Shown: positions 32,552-42,279 of the stretch, one piece after another
How positions within the stretch are numbered: the first letter of the stretch is position 1
Layout of the letters: the number at the start of each line of letters is the position of its first letter
Source: Ureibacillus endophyticus
GTDB taxonomy: Bacteria; Bacillota; Bacilli; Bacillales_A; Planococcaceae
Direction: 5' to 3'
NCBI RefSeq assembly: GCF_003628435.1
Contig: NZ_RBZN01000003.1
Location: 59,942 to 123,941 of the forward strand
Length of the DNA: 64,000 nucleotides
Made by a program: the position numbers and the translations under genes
Notes under the pieces: generated by a model
Told to the model about the DNA's origin: nothing
Seen by the model: only the letters and a program-made list of their open reading frames with translations
Database searches by the model: none

Positions 32552-34072
32552 TTAAACGTTTGCAGTTTCTTTTTTCATTGTTTTGTTTTTAGCAAGGTTT
32601 ACGTGCCAAGATAAAGCTTCCTCTAAGATGTGAGGAGTTTGGTGATTACCAGTTGCTTCTACAGCACGGTTGAAGTAATCCCATAATTGCTCTTTATAAT
32701 CTGGGTGTGCACAGTTTTCGATAATAACTTTAGCACGCTCTTTTGGAGCTAATCCACGTAAGTCAGCAAGACCTTGTTCAGTTACGATAATATCTACATC
32801 GTGTTCAGTGTGGTCTACGTGAGAAACCATTGGTACGATTGAAGAAATCGCGCCACCTTTAGCATATGATTTCGTTACGAAGATACCAAGGCGAGCGTTA
32901 CGAGCAAAGTCACCAGAACCTCCGATACCGTTCATCATACGAGTACCTGATACGTGTGTAGAGTTTACGTTACCATAAATGTCTAACTCTAGAGCTGTGT
33001 TGATTGAGATTAAGCCCAAACGACGGATAAGTTCTGGATGGTTAGAAATTTCTTGTGGACGTAAGCAGATTTTGTCTGCGTATCTTTCTAAGTTACCGTA
33101 TACTTTTTCTTGTAATTCTTTAGTAAGTGTAATCGAAGCTGCAGCTGCAAAACGTACTTTACCAGCATCAATTAAGTTGAATACTGCGTCTTGTAATACT
33201 TCAGAAGCTACAACTAAGTTTTCGAATTCTGAATCAGCGAAACCGTCTAAAACAGCGTTCGCTACAGAACCTACACCAGATTGTAAAGGCATTAATTCGT
33301 TTGTTAAACGACCAGCCTTGATTTCATCACGGAAGAAATCAAGTAATAAGTTAGCCATTCTTTGAGTTTCCTCATCTGGAGGAACGATCATTGAAGGTGC
33401 ATCTGGCTCTTCAGAAACAACGATTGCTTGGATTTTAGCTGGGTCAACTTTAATACCGATTGTACCGATACGTTGTTCAGGATCTGTCATTGGAATTGGT
33501 TCACGTTTACCTTGTTCACCTGGAACATAGATGTCGTGAATACCAATCATTGACTCTGGGTGAGTAATATTTAACTCAATAATTACATTTTCAGCATATT
33601 CAACGAAGATTGGAGAGTTACCAACTGAAGTTGTTGGGATAATATAACCTTCTTCAGTGATTGCAACTGCTTCAATAATAGCGTGTTTAATTGGACCGAT
33701 GATACCTTGACGTACAAGCTCAGCGTTGTGAGAAAGGTGTGCGTCAACATATGTGATTTCACCAGCATTGATTAAGTTACGGATTCCAGCATCAGCTTGG
33801 AAAGGTCCACGTTTGCGGATTACACCAGCTTCAGCTAAGTATTTATCTACTTCAGGGCCTAAAGATGCTCCTGTATATACATCAATTTTGAATTTTTCAT
33901 TTTTAGCGCGTTCAACTAATGCCATAGGAACTACTTTTGCATCACCTGCACGAGTAAATCCTGACATACCTACTACTGAACCATCTTCAATTAGAGCAGC
34001 AGCTTCTTGTGCAGATACAACTTTTTCTGCTAATTGTTTTAAACCTAAACGTTTTTCAACTCTTGGATCCAT
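32552..34072 (-). CDS. Acetyl-CoA hydrolase/transferase (succinyl-CoA:acetate CoA-transferase type)
   Basis: A 506-aa family I CoA transferase: GSVVGMSGFTRAGDAKVV near residue 31 and VVASEVLQDAVFNLID in the middle, where the glutamate of SEVLQD is the expected catalytic residue, then GIGGSGDFARNA. Members move CoA between acetate, succinate or propionate, or hydrolyse acetyl-CoA. ATG at 34072 follows GGGGGAGGA. A LytTR regulator lies upstream on the same strand and a cre-like site sits at 34202, suggesting carbon-source control. Exact substrate unknown. Confidence 0.9.
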   Translation of the reverse strand: MDPRVEKRLGLKQLAEKVVSAQEAAALIEDGSVVGMSGFTRAGDAKVVPMALVERAKNEKFKIDVYTGASLGPEVDKYLAEAGVIRKRGPFQADAGIRNLINAGEITYVDAHLSHNAELVRQGIIGPIKHAIIEAVAITEEGYIIPTTSVGNSPIFVEYAENVIIELNITHPESMIGIHDIYVPGEQGKREPIPMTDPEQRIGTIGIKVDPAKIQAIVVSEEPDAPSMIVPPDEETQRMANLLLDFFRDEIKAGRLTNELMPLQSGVGSVANAVLDGFADSEFENLVVASEVLQDAVFNLIDAGKVRFAAAASITLTKELQEKVYGNLERYADKICLRPQEISNHPELIRRLGLISINTALELDIYGNVNSTHVSGTRMMNGIGGSGDFARNARLGIFVTKSYAKGGAISSIVPMVSHVDHTEHDVDIIVTEQGLADLRGLAPKERAKVIIENCAHPDYKEQLWDYFNRAVEATGNHQTPHILEEALSWHVNLAKNKTMKKETANV

Positions 34073-34201
34073 TCTAAAATCCTCCCCCTAATAGATGTAA
34101 AACTAAGAATTATGTAGAATATTCTGTCTTTTAGTCGAATATTGTTTCAACTTGTAAAATGATAATAACACTATATTGTCACAAAATCTTCACTTAATAC
34201 A

Positions 34202-34215
34202 TGAAAGTGCTTTAA
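34202..34215. promoter_or_regulatory. cre-like site upstream of the CoA-transferase gene
   Basis: TGAAAGTGCTTTAA differs from the CcpA box core TGAAAGCGCTTTCA at two positions, 130 bases before the start codon. A related site lies upstream of the LytTR gene. Confidence 0.35.
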
Positions 34216-34352
34216 TGACGTTTTTTCGAGAAATATAATGTGTTAACGATAGTTTTTTAATCAAAGGTAAGAAATCGCCAATTTAAAAGGTGTATAAATA
34301 TGCAAGTTATGGAAGACTTTAGTACTAAAGAAATGGAAGATATTGTTTGGAT

Positions 34353-34397
34353 AACAAAAAAACGTTGTAGAAAACAAAATTTTCTACAACGTTTTTG
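34353..34397 (-). terminator. Rho-independent terminator of the LytTR gene
   Basis: A perfect stem of about 17 bp (34358-34374 with 34379-34395) ending in A/T runs on both sides, so it may work on both strands. Confidence 0.85.
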
Positions 34398-34401
34398 AAT
34401 G

Positions 34402-35052
34402 TTAAAATCCTAAAGATCTACGGAAATAACTTGCATATCTTTGACTTACTGGGATTCTCGTACCGTCTTTCATAATTAATAAGAATGTCGAATGAGAATC
34501 TGGTTGAATTTCTTCAATGTAATCGATATTAACTATATACGAACGATGGCATCGGATGAAAGAATCTGGTGCCAAGAATAATTCTAGGTCACTTAAATTG
34601 AGGCGGTGATATCCTTCTTTACTCATTGTTTTTACAAATGTTTTTCTTAATTGAGTTTCAAGGTAAATCACTTGATTATGTTTAATTGGGTACCAACAAT
34701 CATCAATTTTAACTGTAATGTAATTTGTTAAAAATGGAGATGGCTTTTGTGGGAAAATTGCTGTTACCGAGCCCTTTGTTTCACCTTCTTCAATTAAAGG
34801 AATACTCATCCCGTAATATGGAACTCCAAAAACATCAGACTCAATATACGTATTGATTTTTTGTCCATATGTAAGAGCTTGATGTGCAGCAGATCCTTCT
34901 TTAATTGGATCACCTGGTTTTATTTTTAGATCAACTTTTTTACTTGGCTGATAATACAAATATTCATTTGTGTCAGAAATGGCTATTGATGTATTTTCAG
35001 GGAAGAAATCTTTAATGACATCCATAATTTCTTCAATTTGCTTTGGATCCAC
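34402..35052 (-). CDS. LytTR-domain transcriptional regulator
   Basis: A 216-aa protein with a C-terminal LytTR DNA-binding domain (about 125-214; DSFIRCHRSYIVNIDYIEEI and a TRIPVSQRY end) joined to an N-terminal PAS-like sensor (about 1-105; ENTSIAISDTNEYLYYQPS) in place of a response-regulator receiver. GTG at 35052 follows AGAGGTG at 7 bases; an in-frame ATG at 35079 has no good site. It is upstream of, and on the same strand as, the CoA-transferase gene, which is the likely target. Confidence 0.85.
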   Translation of the reverse strand: MDPKQIEEIMDVIKDFFPENTSIAISDTNEYLYYQPSKKVDLKIKPGDPIKEGSAAHQALTYGQKINTYIESDVFGVPYYGMSIPLIEEGETKGSVTAIFPQKPSPFLTNYITVKIDDCWYPIKHNQVIYLETQLRKTFVKTMSKEGYHRLNLSDLELFLAPDSFIRCHRSYIVNIDYIEEIQPDSHSTFLLIMKDGTRIPVSQRYASYFRRSLGF

Positions 35053-35184
35053 TTTATTACACCTCTTTTTTATATACATATATCATATATTCTACTACAT
35101 AATTATATAAATGAAATAGAGAAGATTGCGGAATAATTAAGGAAATTTACGCTAGTAAAAAAATATCTTCTTATTTCTGTCACT

Positions 35185-35198
35185 TTTAAGTGCTTTCA
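35185..35198. promoter_or_regulatory. cre-like site upstream of the LytTR gene
   Basis: The minus strand reads TGAAAGCACTTAAA, two mismatches from the CcpA box pattern TGWAANCGNTNWCA. It shares AAGTGCTTTMA with the site at 34202. Confidence 0.35.
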
Positions 35199-35558
35199 TA
35201 AAACTAGTTTAACTTATAAGTAGAACATTATACAATTATAAAGTAAATAACCTTTTCATAGTGCAAAAGATAATAATAACCTATTATACACACATTTGGA
35301 AATTTAAGTTGAAAAAAAATGAAATTATGGTAATATTCAGGTTAGTTATTAATAATTGCTTCTTTATTCTCATTTATCTACTACTAAAATAGGAATTTTT
35401 GGCATAAAATACTCAATAGATGGTTGTTTATATTGCAAAAAATTATTAAAGAATCCAAATACATATTTATTTTAAGTATAAAATACTAGATGTTTACTTA
35501 CTTATTGTTTTTGAAAACAATTATGCAAATTGCATTCTGAAGAAAGATGGGATATTCT

Positions 35559-36353
35559 ATGCAGCTACACCAACATTCAATATCGGAAACAATTTCAAAA
35601 AGGTATTTTCAAGAGATTGATAGTATTAATCAATATAACGGAATTGAGGAATTTTTTAATATTGAATCAAAGCTGTTATTTGAAATCTTTCACTTAGAAG
35701 GAACAAAAGCGAAAAAATCTTTACATGAAATCATTGATATTCTTTCTATTCGGTTTGGAAAACAGGTAATTAAAGTAGTACGTAATTACTTCGCTATTTT
35801 ATCTTCTATTGTTGCAAGAAAATTGTTAGATAATCAAGTACCTTCAAAGAAAGCGTTTGCTTTTAATCTAGCATGTGTAGACATGATAGAGAATAAAATG
35901 AAGGATGCTGAATTTTTACAATTTGCTGATGACTTGATTGATTTTTATGTTTATTTCATAGCAGATCGTAAACAACCTACATTCCGCCACCAAACAGTAA
36001 ATAAAGTAATAATGTACATAAATGACGAATTAGAAAACGACCTAACAGTAGAAAGTATAGCACAAAAATTCCATATAAGTACTAGCCATTTATCTCGTAT
36101 CTTTAGAGAACATGTTGGAATTACTTTAGTTGAATACTTAAATGTTCGCCGGGTAGAAGAGTCTCAATACTATTTAAGACATACCAATAAAAGTATTACT
36201 TCAATATCTGAACAATTCCACTTCTGTAACCAAAGTTATTTCACTAGGATTTTCAAAAAATATACTGGGGTTACACCGAAACATTTTAGAGATGAATTGC
36301 ATCATGAGTTTTACCGATTTGAAATTCCTGAAGTAGATTTAGAAAGAGTATAA
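35559..36353 (+). CDS. AraC-family transcriptional regulator
   Basis: A 264-aa protein with two C-terminal helix-turn-helix units (about residues 160-255; LTVESIAQKFHISTSHLSRI and ITSISEQFHFCNQSYFTRIFKKYTG split by a linker) in AraC/XylS arrangement. The N-terminal ~150 residues have no recognised sugar-binding cupin and may sense another signal. ATG at 35559 follows GATGGGA; ATG at 35547 is also open. The 450 bases upstream are very AT-rich and hold no gene. Confidence 0.82.
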   Translation: MQLHQHSISETISKRYFQEIDSINQYNGIEEFFNIESKLLFEIFHLEGTKAKKSLHEIIDILSIRFGKQVIKVVRNYFAILSSIVARKLLDNQVPSKKAFAFNLACVDMIENKMKDAEFLQFADDLIDFYVYFIADRKQPTFRHQTVNKVIMYINDELENDLTVESIAQKFHISTSHLSRIFREHVGITLVEYLNVRRVEESQYYLRHTNKSITSISEQFHFCNQSYFTRIFKKYTGVTPKHFRDELHHEFYRFEIPEVDLERV

Positions 36354-36363
36354 CTGCAATTTG

Positions 36364-36397
36364 ATACAGTTGGCAAAAGTGCCAGCTGTATTTCTCT
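36364..36397 (+). terminator. Rho-independent terminator after the AraC-family gene
   Basis: ATACAGTTGGCA pairs with TGCCAGCTGTAT, loop AAAG, then TTTCTC. Confidence 0.6.
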
Positions 36398-36501
36398 TCA
36401 TATTTACAGTTTTTAAGTGAGTATAGTATACCTGCTAATTGATATTCACATTTCTTTTACTGTATACTTCATTTTAGCGAAAATATTTAGTAGGTGGAAA
36501 A

Positions 36502-37269
36502 ATGAAAAAGCTGACACTATTTTCAATGCTAGGCTTAGTAGTACTTGTACTAACAGGATGTCAAGCAGTTGAAAATCAAGAAGGATTCTTTTACGGAACT
36601 TTTGTTAGACCGATGAATTGGATACTTCATTTTTTAGGTAATGATGTATTTAACGGTAGTTATGGTTTAGCTATTATTGCCATTACAGTAGTAATTCGAT
36701 TGATTTTAATGCCTTTTATGTTAAAAAACTATCGTCAACAATCATTAATGAAATCGAAAATGGATGTCGTTAAACCGAAATTGGACGAGATTCAGGCAAG
36801 ATTGAAAGAAGCAAAAACAAAAGAAGAACAAATGACAATACAGCAAGAAATGCTTACCTTATACCGCGAAAATGGTATAAATCCATTAAATATGGGATGT
36901 TTACCTATCATCATTCAAATGCCTGTTATTATGGGTCTTTATTTTGCAATAAGATACTCTGAGGATGTACAGACTCACGAGTTTTTATGGTTTAACTTAG
37001 GTACACCAGACATATTAATGACCGTTATTGCAGGTGTTGTCTACTTCTTACAAGCGAGAGTTTCATTGTGGACGGTTCCTGAGTCACAAAAAGCCCAAAT
37101 GAAATTAATGATCTATATCTCACCAATTATGATTGTATTTATTTCATTTACATCTATGGCAGCTCTTCCGCTTTATTGGTCTGTTAGTGGATTATTATTA
37201 ATTGCTCAAACTTATATTGGACGTAAATATTATTCTGAGCATCCTGCTAAGGAAACCGAGGTTAAATAA
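36502..37269 (+). CDS. yidC: Membrane protein insertase YidC (OxaA)
   Basis: A 255-aa lipoprotein-type YidC: the lipobox LTGC gives Cys20, then five hydrophobic helices with the conserved IRLILMPFMLKNYRQQ region, the cytoplasmic helical hairpin (KSKMDVVKPKLDEIQARLKE) and MGCLPIIIQMPVIMGLYFAI. It inserts proteins into the cytoplasmic membrane. Bacilli usually have two; this one stands alone, and no rnpA or jag gene is nearby, so it is likely the second, YqjG-like copy. No MifM-type leader is visible. Confidence 0.92.
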   Translation: MKKLTLFSMLGLVVLVLTGCQAVENQEGFFYGTFVRPMNWILHFLGNDVFNGSYGLAIIAITVVIRLILMPFMLKNYRQQSLMKSKMDVVKPKLDEIQARLKEAKTKEEQMTIQQEMLTLYRENGINPLNMGCLPIIIQMPVIMGLYFAIRYSEDVQTHEFLWFNLGTPDILMTVIAGVVYFLQARVSLWTVPESQKAQMKLMIYISPIMIVFISFTSMAALPLYWSVSGLLLIAQTYIGRKYYSEHPAKETEVK

Positions 37270-37283
37270 AACCTCGGTTTTTC
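37253..37283 (+). terminator. Rho-independent terminator of yidC
   Basis: AAACCGAGGTT pairs with AACCTCGGTTT around 6 bases, then TT. The stop codon lies inside the hairpin. Confidence 0.85.
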
Positions 37284-37372
37284 ATGTTTTTAAAACAATA
37301 AGTGCTAAATGGAGAAAATTGAGAGAATCAGTGCTAAAATAGAACCATTGTAAAGGAAAGAGGCAAGGTGTC

Positions 37373-38176
37373 ATGAAAGAATATCGTTATGGCAATAATA
37401 AGAAGTCAAATAAAGGGAAATACATAGTCAGTGGGATTTTAATTGTATTAGCTGTTAGTGTAGGTATTTACTTCTGGATAATAAATCAAAATAAAGCTGA
37501 AACTCCTGATAATGTAGCCGAACAGCAAACAGAAGAAAATACAAATGAACAACCAGTAGAAGAACAAAAAGATGAAACATCCAATGAATCTGAACAACAA
37601 AATGAAGGTACTTTAACAAATGGTGGGTATATTGAAGGTCAACCTGAACCAACAGAACCAACATACATAGATGGTGTACTTATTGCGAATAAAAAGTATC
37701 CACTACCAAGTGATTTTGCACCAGGTGAAAATAAAGAGGCTCGAGCAGCATTTGAAAAAATGGCAGGAGATGCTAAAAGCGCAGGGTTTGAATTAGTTGC
37801 TTTTAGTACATATCGATCATACGAATATCAAGAAACTCTTTATAACAGATATGTCGAACGTGATGGAAAAGAAAATGCCGATCGATATAGTGCAAGACCA
37901 GGGTATTCTGAACATCAGACTGGACTAGCCTTTGATGTTGGAGAAAAGGGTAATGAGGATTTATGGCTAACTGAAGAATTTGGAGAAACCCCTGCAGGTA
38001 AGTGGTTGGTTGAAAATGCAGACAAATATGGATTTATATTACGATATCCAAAAGGAAAAGAAGCAATTACAGGCTATATGTATGAATCTTGGCATTTTAG
38101 ATATGTTGGGGTAGATTTAGCACAAAAAGTGAAAAAATCTAATTTGACATTAGAGGAATTTTTGAATATTCAGTAA
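37373..38176 (+). CDS. M15 D-alanyl-D-alanine carboxypeptidase (VanY-like)
   Basis: A 267-aa membrane-anchored zinc peptidase. A single helix at about 18-36 anchors it, an acidic Glu/Gln-rich linker (about 40-80) follows, then the M15B domain: SEHQTGLAFD with His181 and Asp188 as ligands, and ESWHFRY with Glu238 (base) and His241 (third ligand). It trims the terminal D-Ala of peptidoglycan stem peptides. ATG follows CAAGGTG. It is a single gene with its own terminator. Confidence 0.92.
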   Translation: MKEYRYGNNKKSNKGKYIVSGILIVLAVSVGIYFWIINQNKAETPDNVAEQQTEENTNEQPVEEQKDETSNESEQQNEGTLTNGGYIEGQPEPTEPTYIDGVLIANKKYPLPSDFAPGENKEARAAFEKMAGDAKSAGFELVAFSTYRSYEYQETLYNRYVERDGKENADRYSARPGYSEHQTGLAFDVGEKGNEDLWLTEEFGETPAGKWLVENADKYGFILRYPKGKEAITGYMYESWHFRYVGVDLAQKVKKSNLTLEEFLNIQ

Positions 38177-38232
38177 TGGTTTTCTTTAAATAGGGTAGTT
38201 CAATGTAATCAGCGAATTGTTAATATGCTAAT

Positions 38233-38275
38233 AAAAGGGACTCAAAGTTATGGAATAATTTCGAGTCCCTTTTTA
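38233..38275. terminator. Terminator between the peptidase gene and cls
   Basis: AAAGGGACTC pairs with GAGTCCCTTT around a 19-base AT-rich loop with an inner pairing, then TTT; the converging cls gene ends just beyond, so it may serve both. Confidence 0.75.
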
Positions 38276-38277
38276 TA

Positions 38278-39735
38278 TTATAAAATTGGTGAAAGTAATC
38301 TAGATATAGACTCTTTAAATTTAATAAGTAAGGGGCGATTTTCGTATTTCTCAAGGGTTAATTCTGTACAATCTTGTATGTCCTTTTCAAATATTTCAGC
38401 AAGCTCATGTGAAATAATATGATCATAAATAAATGCATTGGCTTCAAAATTTAAACTGAAGCTACGTACGTCGATATTTGCAGTTCCAACCGTTGAAGCT
38501 TCATCATCAACAACTATGGTTTTTGCATGAATAAATCCTTTTTCGTATATATATATTTTAGCACCAGCTTTTAATAGCTGTCCTACATATGAGTAGGTTG
38601 CCCAGTAAACAAACATGTGGTCTGGCTTATTTGGAACCATAATTCGAACATCAATACCTGATAATGCTGCAATTTCGATGGCTGTTAAGAAGCTATTGTC
38701 TGGTATAAAGTAAGGCGTTTGAATATATATATAGCGCTTTGCATCCATTAAAAGTTTTAAATAGCCATTTTTAATCGTTGGCCATACATTATCAGGACCA
38801 CTTGAGACTATTTGCATCGCCACATTCCCCTTTTTAGGGATAGCGGGGAAGTAGCTTTCTGAATAATCGATATTGTTCTCGCTAGCTTGATTCCAATCGA
38901 GTAAAAAACGTGTTTGTAAAGGGTGGACAGAACTTCCTTCAATTCGAATATGTGTATCACGCCAATAACCAAATTTCTTGTTTAAACCTAAGTATTCATC
39001 CCCCACATTAAACCCACCGATGTAACCGATACGACCATCAATGACAACGATTTTTCGATGGTTTCTAAAATTTAAACGAGGATTTAATAACGGAAGAATA
39101 GAGGGGAAGAATACCTCTACTTCTCCTCCAAGTTCAAGCAATTCTTTGAAATGTCTTTTTCGTAAGCCGCGGGAACCCATTTCATCATAAAGAATGCGAA
39201 CTTTAATACCTTGTTTTGCTTTCCTCTTAAGTGCAGAATAAATTCGGTTCCCGAGATTATCCAGCTTAAAAATATAATATTGGATATGGATATGGTCTTT
39301 AGCGTTGAGTATATCTTTGATTAGTGATTCAAATTTCTTAGTACCATCATCAAAAATCTGTATATCATTATCTTGTGTAAGTACAGAATCACTCGTTTTC
39401 AAGTTCATATGAATAAGGCTTTTATATTTTTCCACTGTGTCAGTGGTGAAATCAAGGCAGTTCTTTTCCAAAGCTTCTATTTGATAAGTAATTAGTTTAT
39501 CGATTCCTATATCCTTTTGTCCTTCCCATCTAAACAAGTGCTTTTTGCGCATTTGTCTGCCTAGCAATAAATAAAGAACGAAACCAAATAACGGAATAAA
39601 GAAAAGGACTAGTATCCATGCCCAAGTTGATGATGGATCTTTACGTTCTAAAAAGATTACCGTAATCGCTAGAATGAAATTTAGTATAAGCAGAATGATA
39701 GGAATATAAGTAATGGTACCGATTAAGAGGCTCAT
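38278..39735 (-). CDS. cls: Cardiolipin synthase
   Basis: A 485-aa enzyme joining two phosphatidylglycerols to cardiolipin at the membrane. Two N-terminal helices (about 5-55) anchor it and two phospholipase-D HKD motifs are present: HRKIVVIDG near residue 220 and HAKTIVVDD near 400. ATG at 39735 follows AGGTG at about 7 bases; a TTG directly upstream (39738) gives one more residue. Length is typical for bacillal Cls. Confidence 0.94.
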   Translation of the reverse strand: MSLLIGTITYIPIILLILNFILAITVIFLERKDPSSTWAWILVLFFIPLFGFVLYLLLGRQMRKKHLFRWEGQKDIGIDKLITYQIEALEKNCLDFTTDTVEKYKSLIHMNLKTSDSVLTQDNDIQIFDDGTKKFESLIKDILNAKDHIHIQYYIFKLDNLGNRIYSALKRKAKQGIKVRILYDEMGSRGLRKRHFKELLELGGEVEVFFPSILPLLNPRLNFRNHRKIVVIDGRIGYIGGFNVGDEYLGLNKKFGYWRDTHIRIEGSSVHPLQTRFLLDWNQASENNIDYSESYFPAIPKKGNVAMQIVSSGPDNVWPTIKNGYLKLLMDAKRYIYIQTPYFIPDNSFLTAIEIAALSGIDVRIMVPNKPDHMFVYWATYSYVGQLLKAGAKIYIYEKGFIHAKTIVVDDEASTVGTANIDVRSFSLNFEANAFIYDHIISHELAEIFEKDIQDCTELTLEKYENRPLLIKFKESISRLLSPIL

Positions 39736-39809
39736 CAAAATGCACCTACTTTAATTATAATAAATCTATTATAACTGATTTAATGTACGAAAGTAATTTT
39801 TAACTTGAC

Positions 39810-40613
39810 TTAGTATTGTTCAGCGTGGAAATAAACATTAGAAAAATCAAGATTCATTAGTTTTTCTTGGTTAATAAAGAATTTTAGGACGCCAGTATCC
39901 CCGTAATTGATACCATGCTCATCATTCGTAACGATTTGTAAAAGAAGGGTATCGTAGGATTGTAGGAACTCCGAATTTTCCCTTAAATCGTATTCAATAA
40001 AATATGGATAACCTCCTATCTTATGATCTGCTCCTAAATATCTTTCAAAATATATATCTTCAAGAGTTCGTTCGTCATCATTAATAATTCCGTATTGTGA
40101 AAGGGGCTTTTTAAAATATCGTTCTACTCGATAATCAGTTGCAGAAACTGGTTCTACATTTGGTATAAATAGAATGCCCTTTTCATTTTCGATGGGGAAT
40201 GTATTAAGTGTTTCTAAATATGAAAAGTCGTGTATTAAGTCACTTTCTGGAAGGAGTGTTGGATAGTAACGAATTTTATAATCTTGTTGCCATAATAATT
40301 CAACTACTTGATGTTCAGGAGTACATAAATTTTTAGAAATAAATATTTGTAATAATCCTTGATTAGGAAAAGTCGCAGGAAATGTTGATTCAGAAAAATT
40401 AATCTGAGCTAACAAGTACATATAATTACCATCTGAATCTTTTGGGTGTAATTGATTTTTAGGTAAGTAGGGGTATCCAGCAAATTTGCTAGCTGTAAGG
40501 GAAGTAGTAGTATTGTAAGGGATAATTAAAGAAGATGGTTTTAGGGAGGGTATTAAGTTCTCACGAAAGCCTTCCAATTGTTGAGGTAAATCAAAGTTCT
40601 CTAGTGTTTTCAA
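39810..40613 (-). CDS. YwqG-like protein (DUF1963)
   Basis: A 267-aa cytoplasmic protein with the YwqG/DUF1963 layout: SKFAGYPYLPKN near residue 42, YMYLLAQINFSE near 64 and a C-terminal HGINYGDTGVLKFFINQEKL. The function is unknown. TTG at 40613 follows GGAGG at 7 bases, a clear case of a TTG start. It is oriented with the MFS gene upstream and cls downstream. Confidence 0.88.
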   Translation of the reverse strand: MKTLENFDLPQQLEGFRENLIPSLKPSSLIIPYNTTTSLTASKFAGYPYLPKNQLHPKDSDGNYMYLLAQINFSESTFPATFPNQGLLQIFISKNLCTPEHQVVELLWQQDYKIRYYPTLLPESDLIHDFSYLETLNTFPIENEKGILFIPNVEPVSATDYRVERYFKKPLSQYGIINDDERTLEDIYFERYLGADHKIGGYPYFIEYDLRENSEFLQSYDTLLLQIVTNDEHGINYGDTGVLKFFINQEKLMNLDFSNVYFHAEQY

Positions 40614-40756
40614 ATTAATTCCTCCACCATATAGGATCGATTTTTATAAACAAATAGAAAATGAGTTCTTTGTCTATCTTATGAACATTTTTCTTAATTT
40701 TACACCAAAATTAAAAAAATAAAACATATTTTTAGAAAAATTTTCCAACATAAAAG

Positions 40757-40790
40757 AAACACTACGTAATATAAGTATACGCAGTGTATT
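40757..40790 (-). terminator. Possible terminator of the MFS gene
   Basis: On the minus strand ACACTGCGTA pairs imperfectly with TACGTAGTGT and is followed by TTTCTTTTA. Confidence 0.45.
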
Positions 40791-40792
40791 GA

Positions 40793-41959
40793 TTAATCTT
40801 GTTCAGTTCGTAAAGAATTTTTTGCTTTGCTGAAAATAACAATTAGGAAAATAGACATAAGAGCTAGTAAAATTGATATATAATAATTAAGAGATATATT
40901 AACGGTAAATAGTGCTGTAAAGAATAGGGGACCAATAATTCTCCCTAAATTATCCATTGAGTAGGATAAGCCTGCAGCAGTTCCATACTTACCACCAGAC
41001 TCTTTAGAAGTTAATGAAACTACACAAGTTCTCGCTAAAGCGTTCCCTGCTGTAAATACACATAATGCTAGACCAGCTAGTACTAAATTTGTAGTTAGGG
41101 TAATTAACAGAAGTCCGATTGCTGTTACAATTTGCGCACCCATTAACCACTTAGTTTCTGTTCCATCTTTAATACGACGAATAACACCGCCTTGAATACC
41201 AGCATCAACAAAACCACTAAACATAAATAGTAATCCTAATTGAAGGGGAGTAATGTTGATTTTTTGTATTTGGAATAATTGAAACGTAGCTTCAACCCCA
41301 GCTAATGTAAACGTTACAAAAAATGAAAACAATAATAAATAGCGAATACGGTATCGAAGTAGATGTTTTGCACCTTTTGGAATGATGTTACGTTTATTCG
41401 CTTCGCCAATACGCTCAGGTTCTTTTAACACGAGTAGTGCATATACAAAGAGAATACCTATTAGTAATGCAGAAGCGTTAAAAGGTAATTGTAAGCTAGT
41501 ATGTCCGAGAACTCCTCCAATGGCTGGACCAAATATAAATCCTAATCCAATTGACATACCCATAAAACCCATATATTTATTTCTGTTTTCGTTTGTAGAC
41601 ATATCCGCAATAAATCCAGTGACAGAAGTATATAAAGCACCAGAGAATAGTCCACCTATTAAACGTGATATGTAGAGCATAAATAAATTATTTATAAACA
41701 CGCTAAAGACGATAAAGCTTAAACAAAAACCTACAAGTCCTACTAATATAAGTTGCTTTCTCCCTACACGATCAGAGAGTTGTCCCCAAAAAGGAGCGGT
41801 AAAAAAGCTAGCAAGAGCGTAGACTGTTAGTAATCCGCCAACATGTACCTCATCCCAACCTTGTTGAACAATTACTTCTGGTAATACCGGTATGATAATG
41901 CCAAATCCTAAATAAACAAGAAATTGAACTGACATTAACAAAATGATTGGTTTTTTCAT
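40793..41959 (-). CDS. MFS multidrug-type exporter
   Basis: A 388-aa major facilitator with 12 hydrophobic helices, the motif A loop GQLSDRVGRKQLI near residue 60 and a proline-glycine motif C-like stretch GLGFIFGPAIGGVLG near 136-150, typical of DHA1 drug:H+ antiporters (NorA/TetA type). Substrate unknown. ATG at 41959 follows AGCAGGG on the minus strand. It is divergent from the 43-aa gene. Confidence 0.88.
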   Translation of the reverse strand: MKKPIILLMSVQFLVYLGFGIIIPVLPEVIVQQGWDEVHVGGLLTVYALASFFTAPFWGQLSDRVGRKQLILVGLVGFCLSFIVFSVFINNLFMLYISRLIGGLFSGALYTSVTGFIADMSTNENRNKYMGFMGMSIGLGFIFGPAIGGVLGHTSLQLPFNASALLIGILFVYALLVLKEPERIGEANKRNIIPKGAKHLLRYRIRYLLLFSFFVTFTLAGVEATFQLFQIQKINITPLQLGLLFMFSGFVDAGIQGGVIRRIKDGTETKWLMGAQIVTAIGLLLITLTTNLVLAGLALCVFTAGNALARTCVVSLTSKESGGKYGTAAGLSYSMDNLGRIIGPLFFTALFTVNISLNYYISILLALMSIFLIVIFSKAKNSLRTEQD

Positions 41960-42141
41960 ATAAACCCTGCTTTCTATCTGTACATAAAATCATTGTACAT
42001 TGGCAAAAGAAAATAAGACAAGTTGTAACTGGAACAATTTCATTAAGGAAATTAAAAATGAGTGAATAAAAAGAAAAGATATTAGAAATTATGGTTTTAA
42101 GGGAAAAATTGAAAGCTTTTTGGTTGACATTTATAAACTTG

Positions 42142-42179
42142 TAACATAATTGTAAACACATTTACAATGAAACATGTTA
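42142..42179. promoter_or_regulatory. Nested dyad upstream of the 43-aa gene
   Basis: A perfect 8-4-8 inverted repeat (ATTGTAAA-CACA-TTTACAAT, 42149-42168) is bracketed by TAACAT and ATGTTA. The core is two symmetric changes from a Rex box (TTGTGAA-N4-TTCACAA). A TTGACA lies just upstream at 42124. It sits between the divergent MFS gene and the small gene. Confidence 0.45.
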
Positions 42180-42279
42180 TGATAATGTCAATAAACTTGT
42201 CTGACCTCTAGTAAGATGAAACTTTTTCAATTATAAAATCGTTAAAAATTATATATATTCGGAAGGTTAGGTGGAAAGC

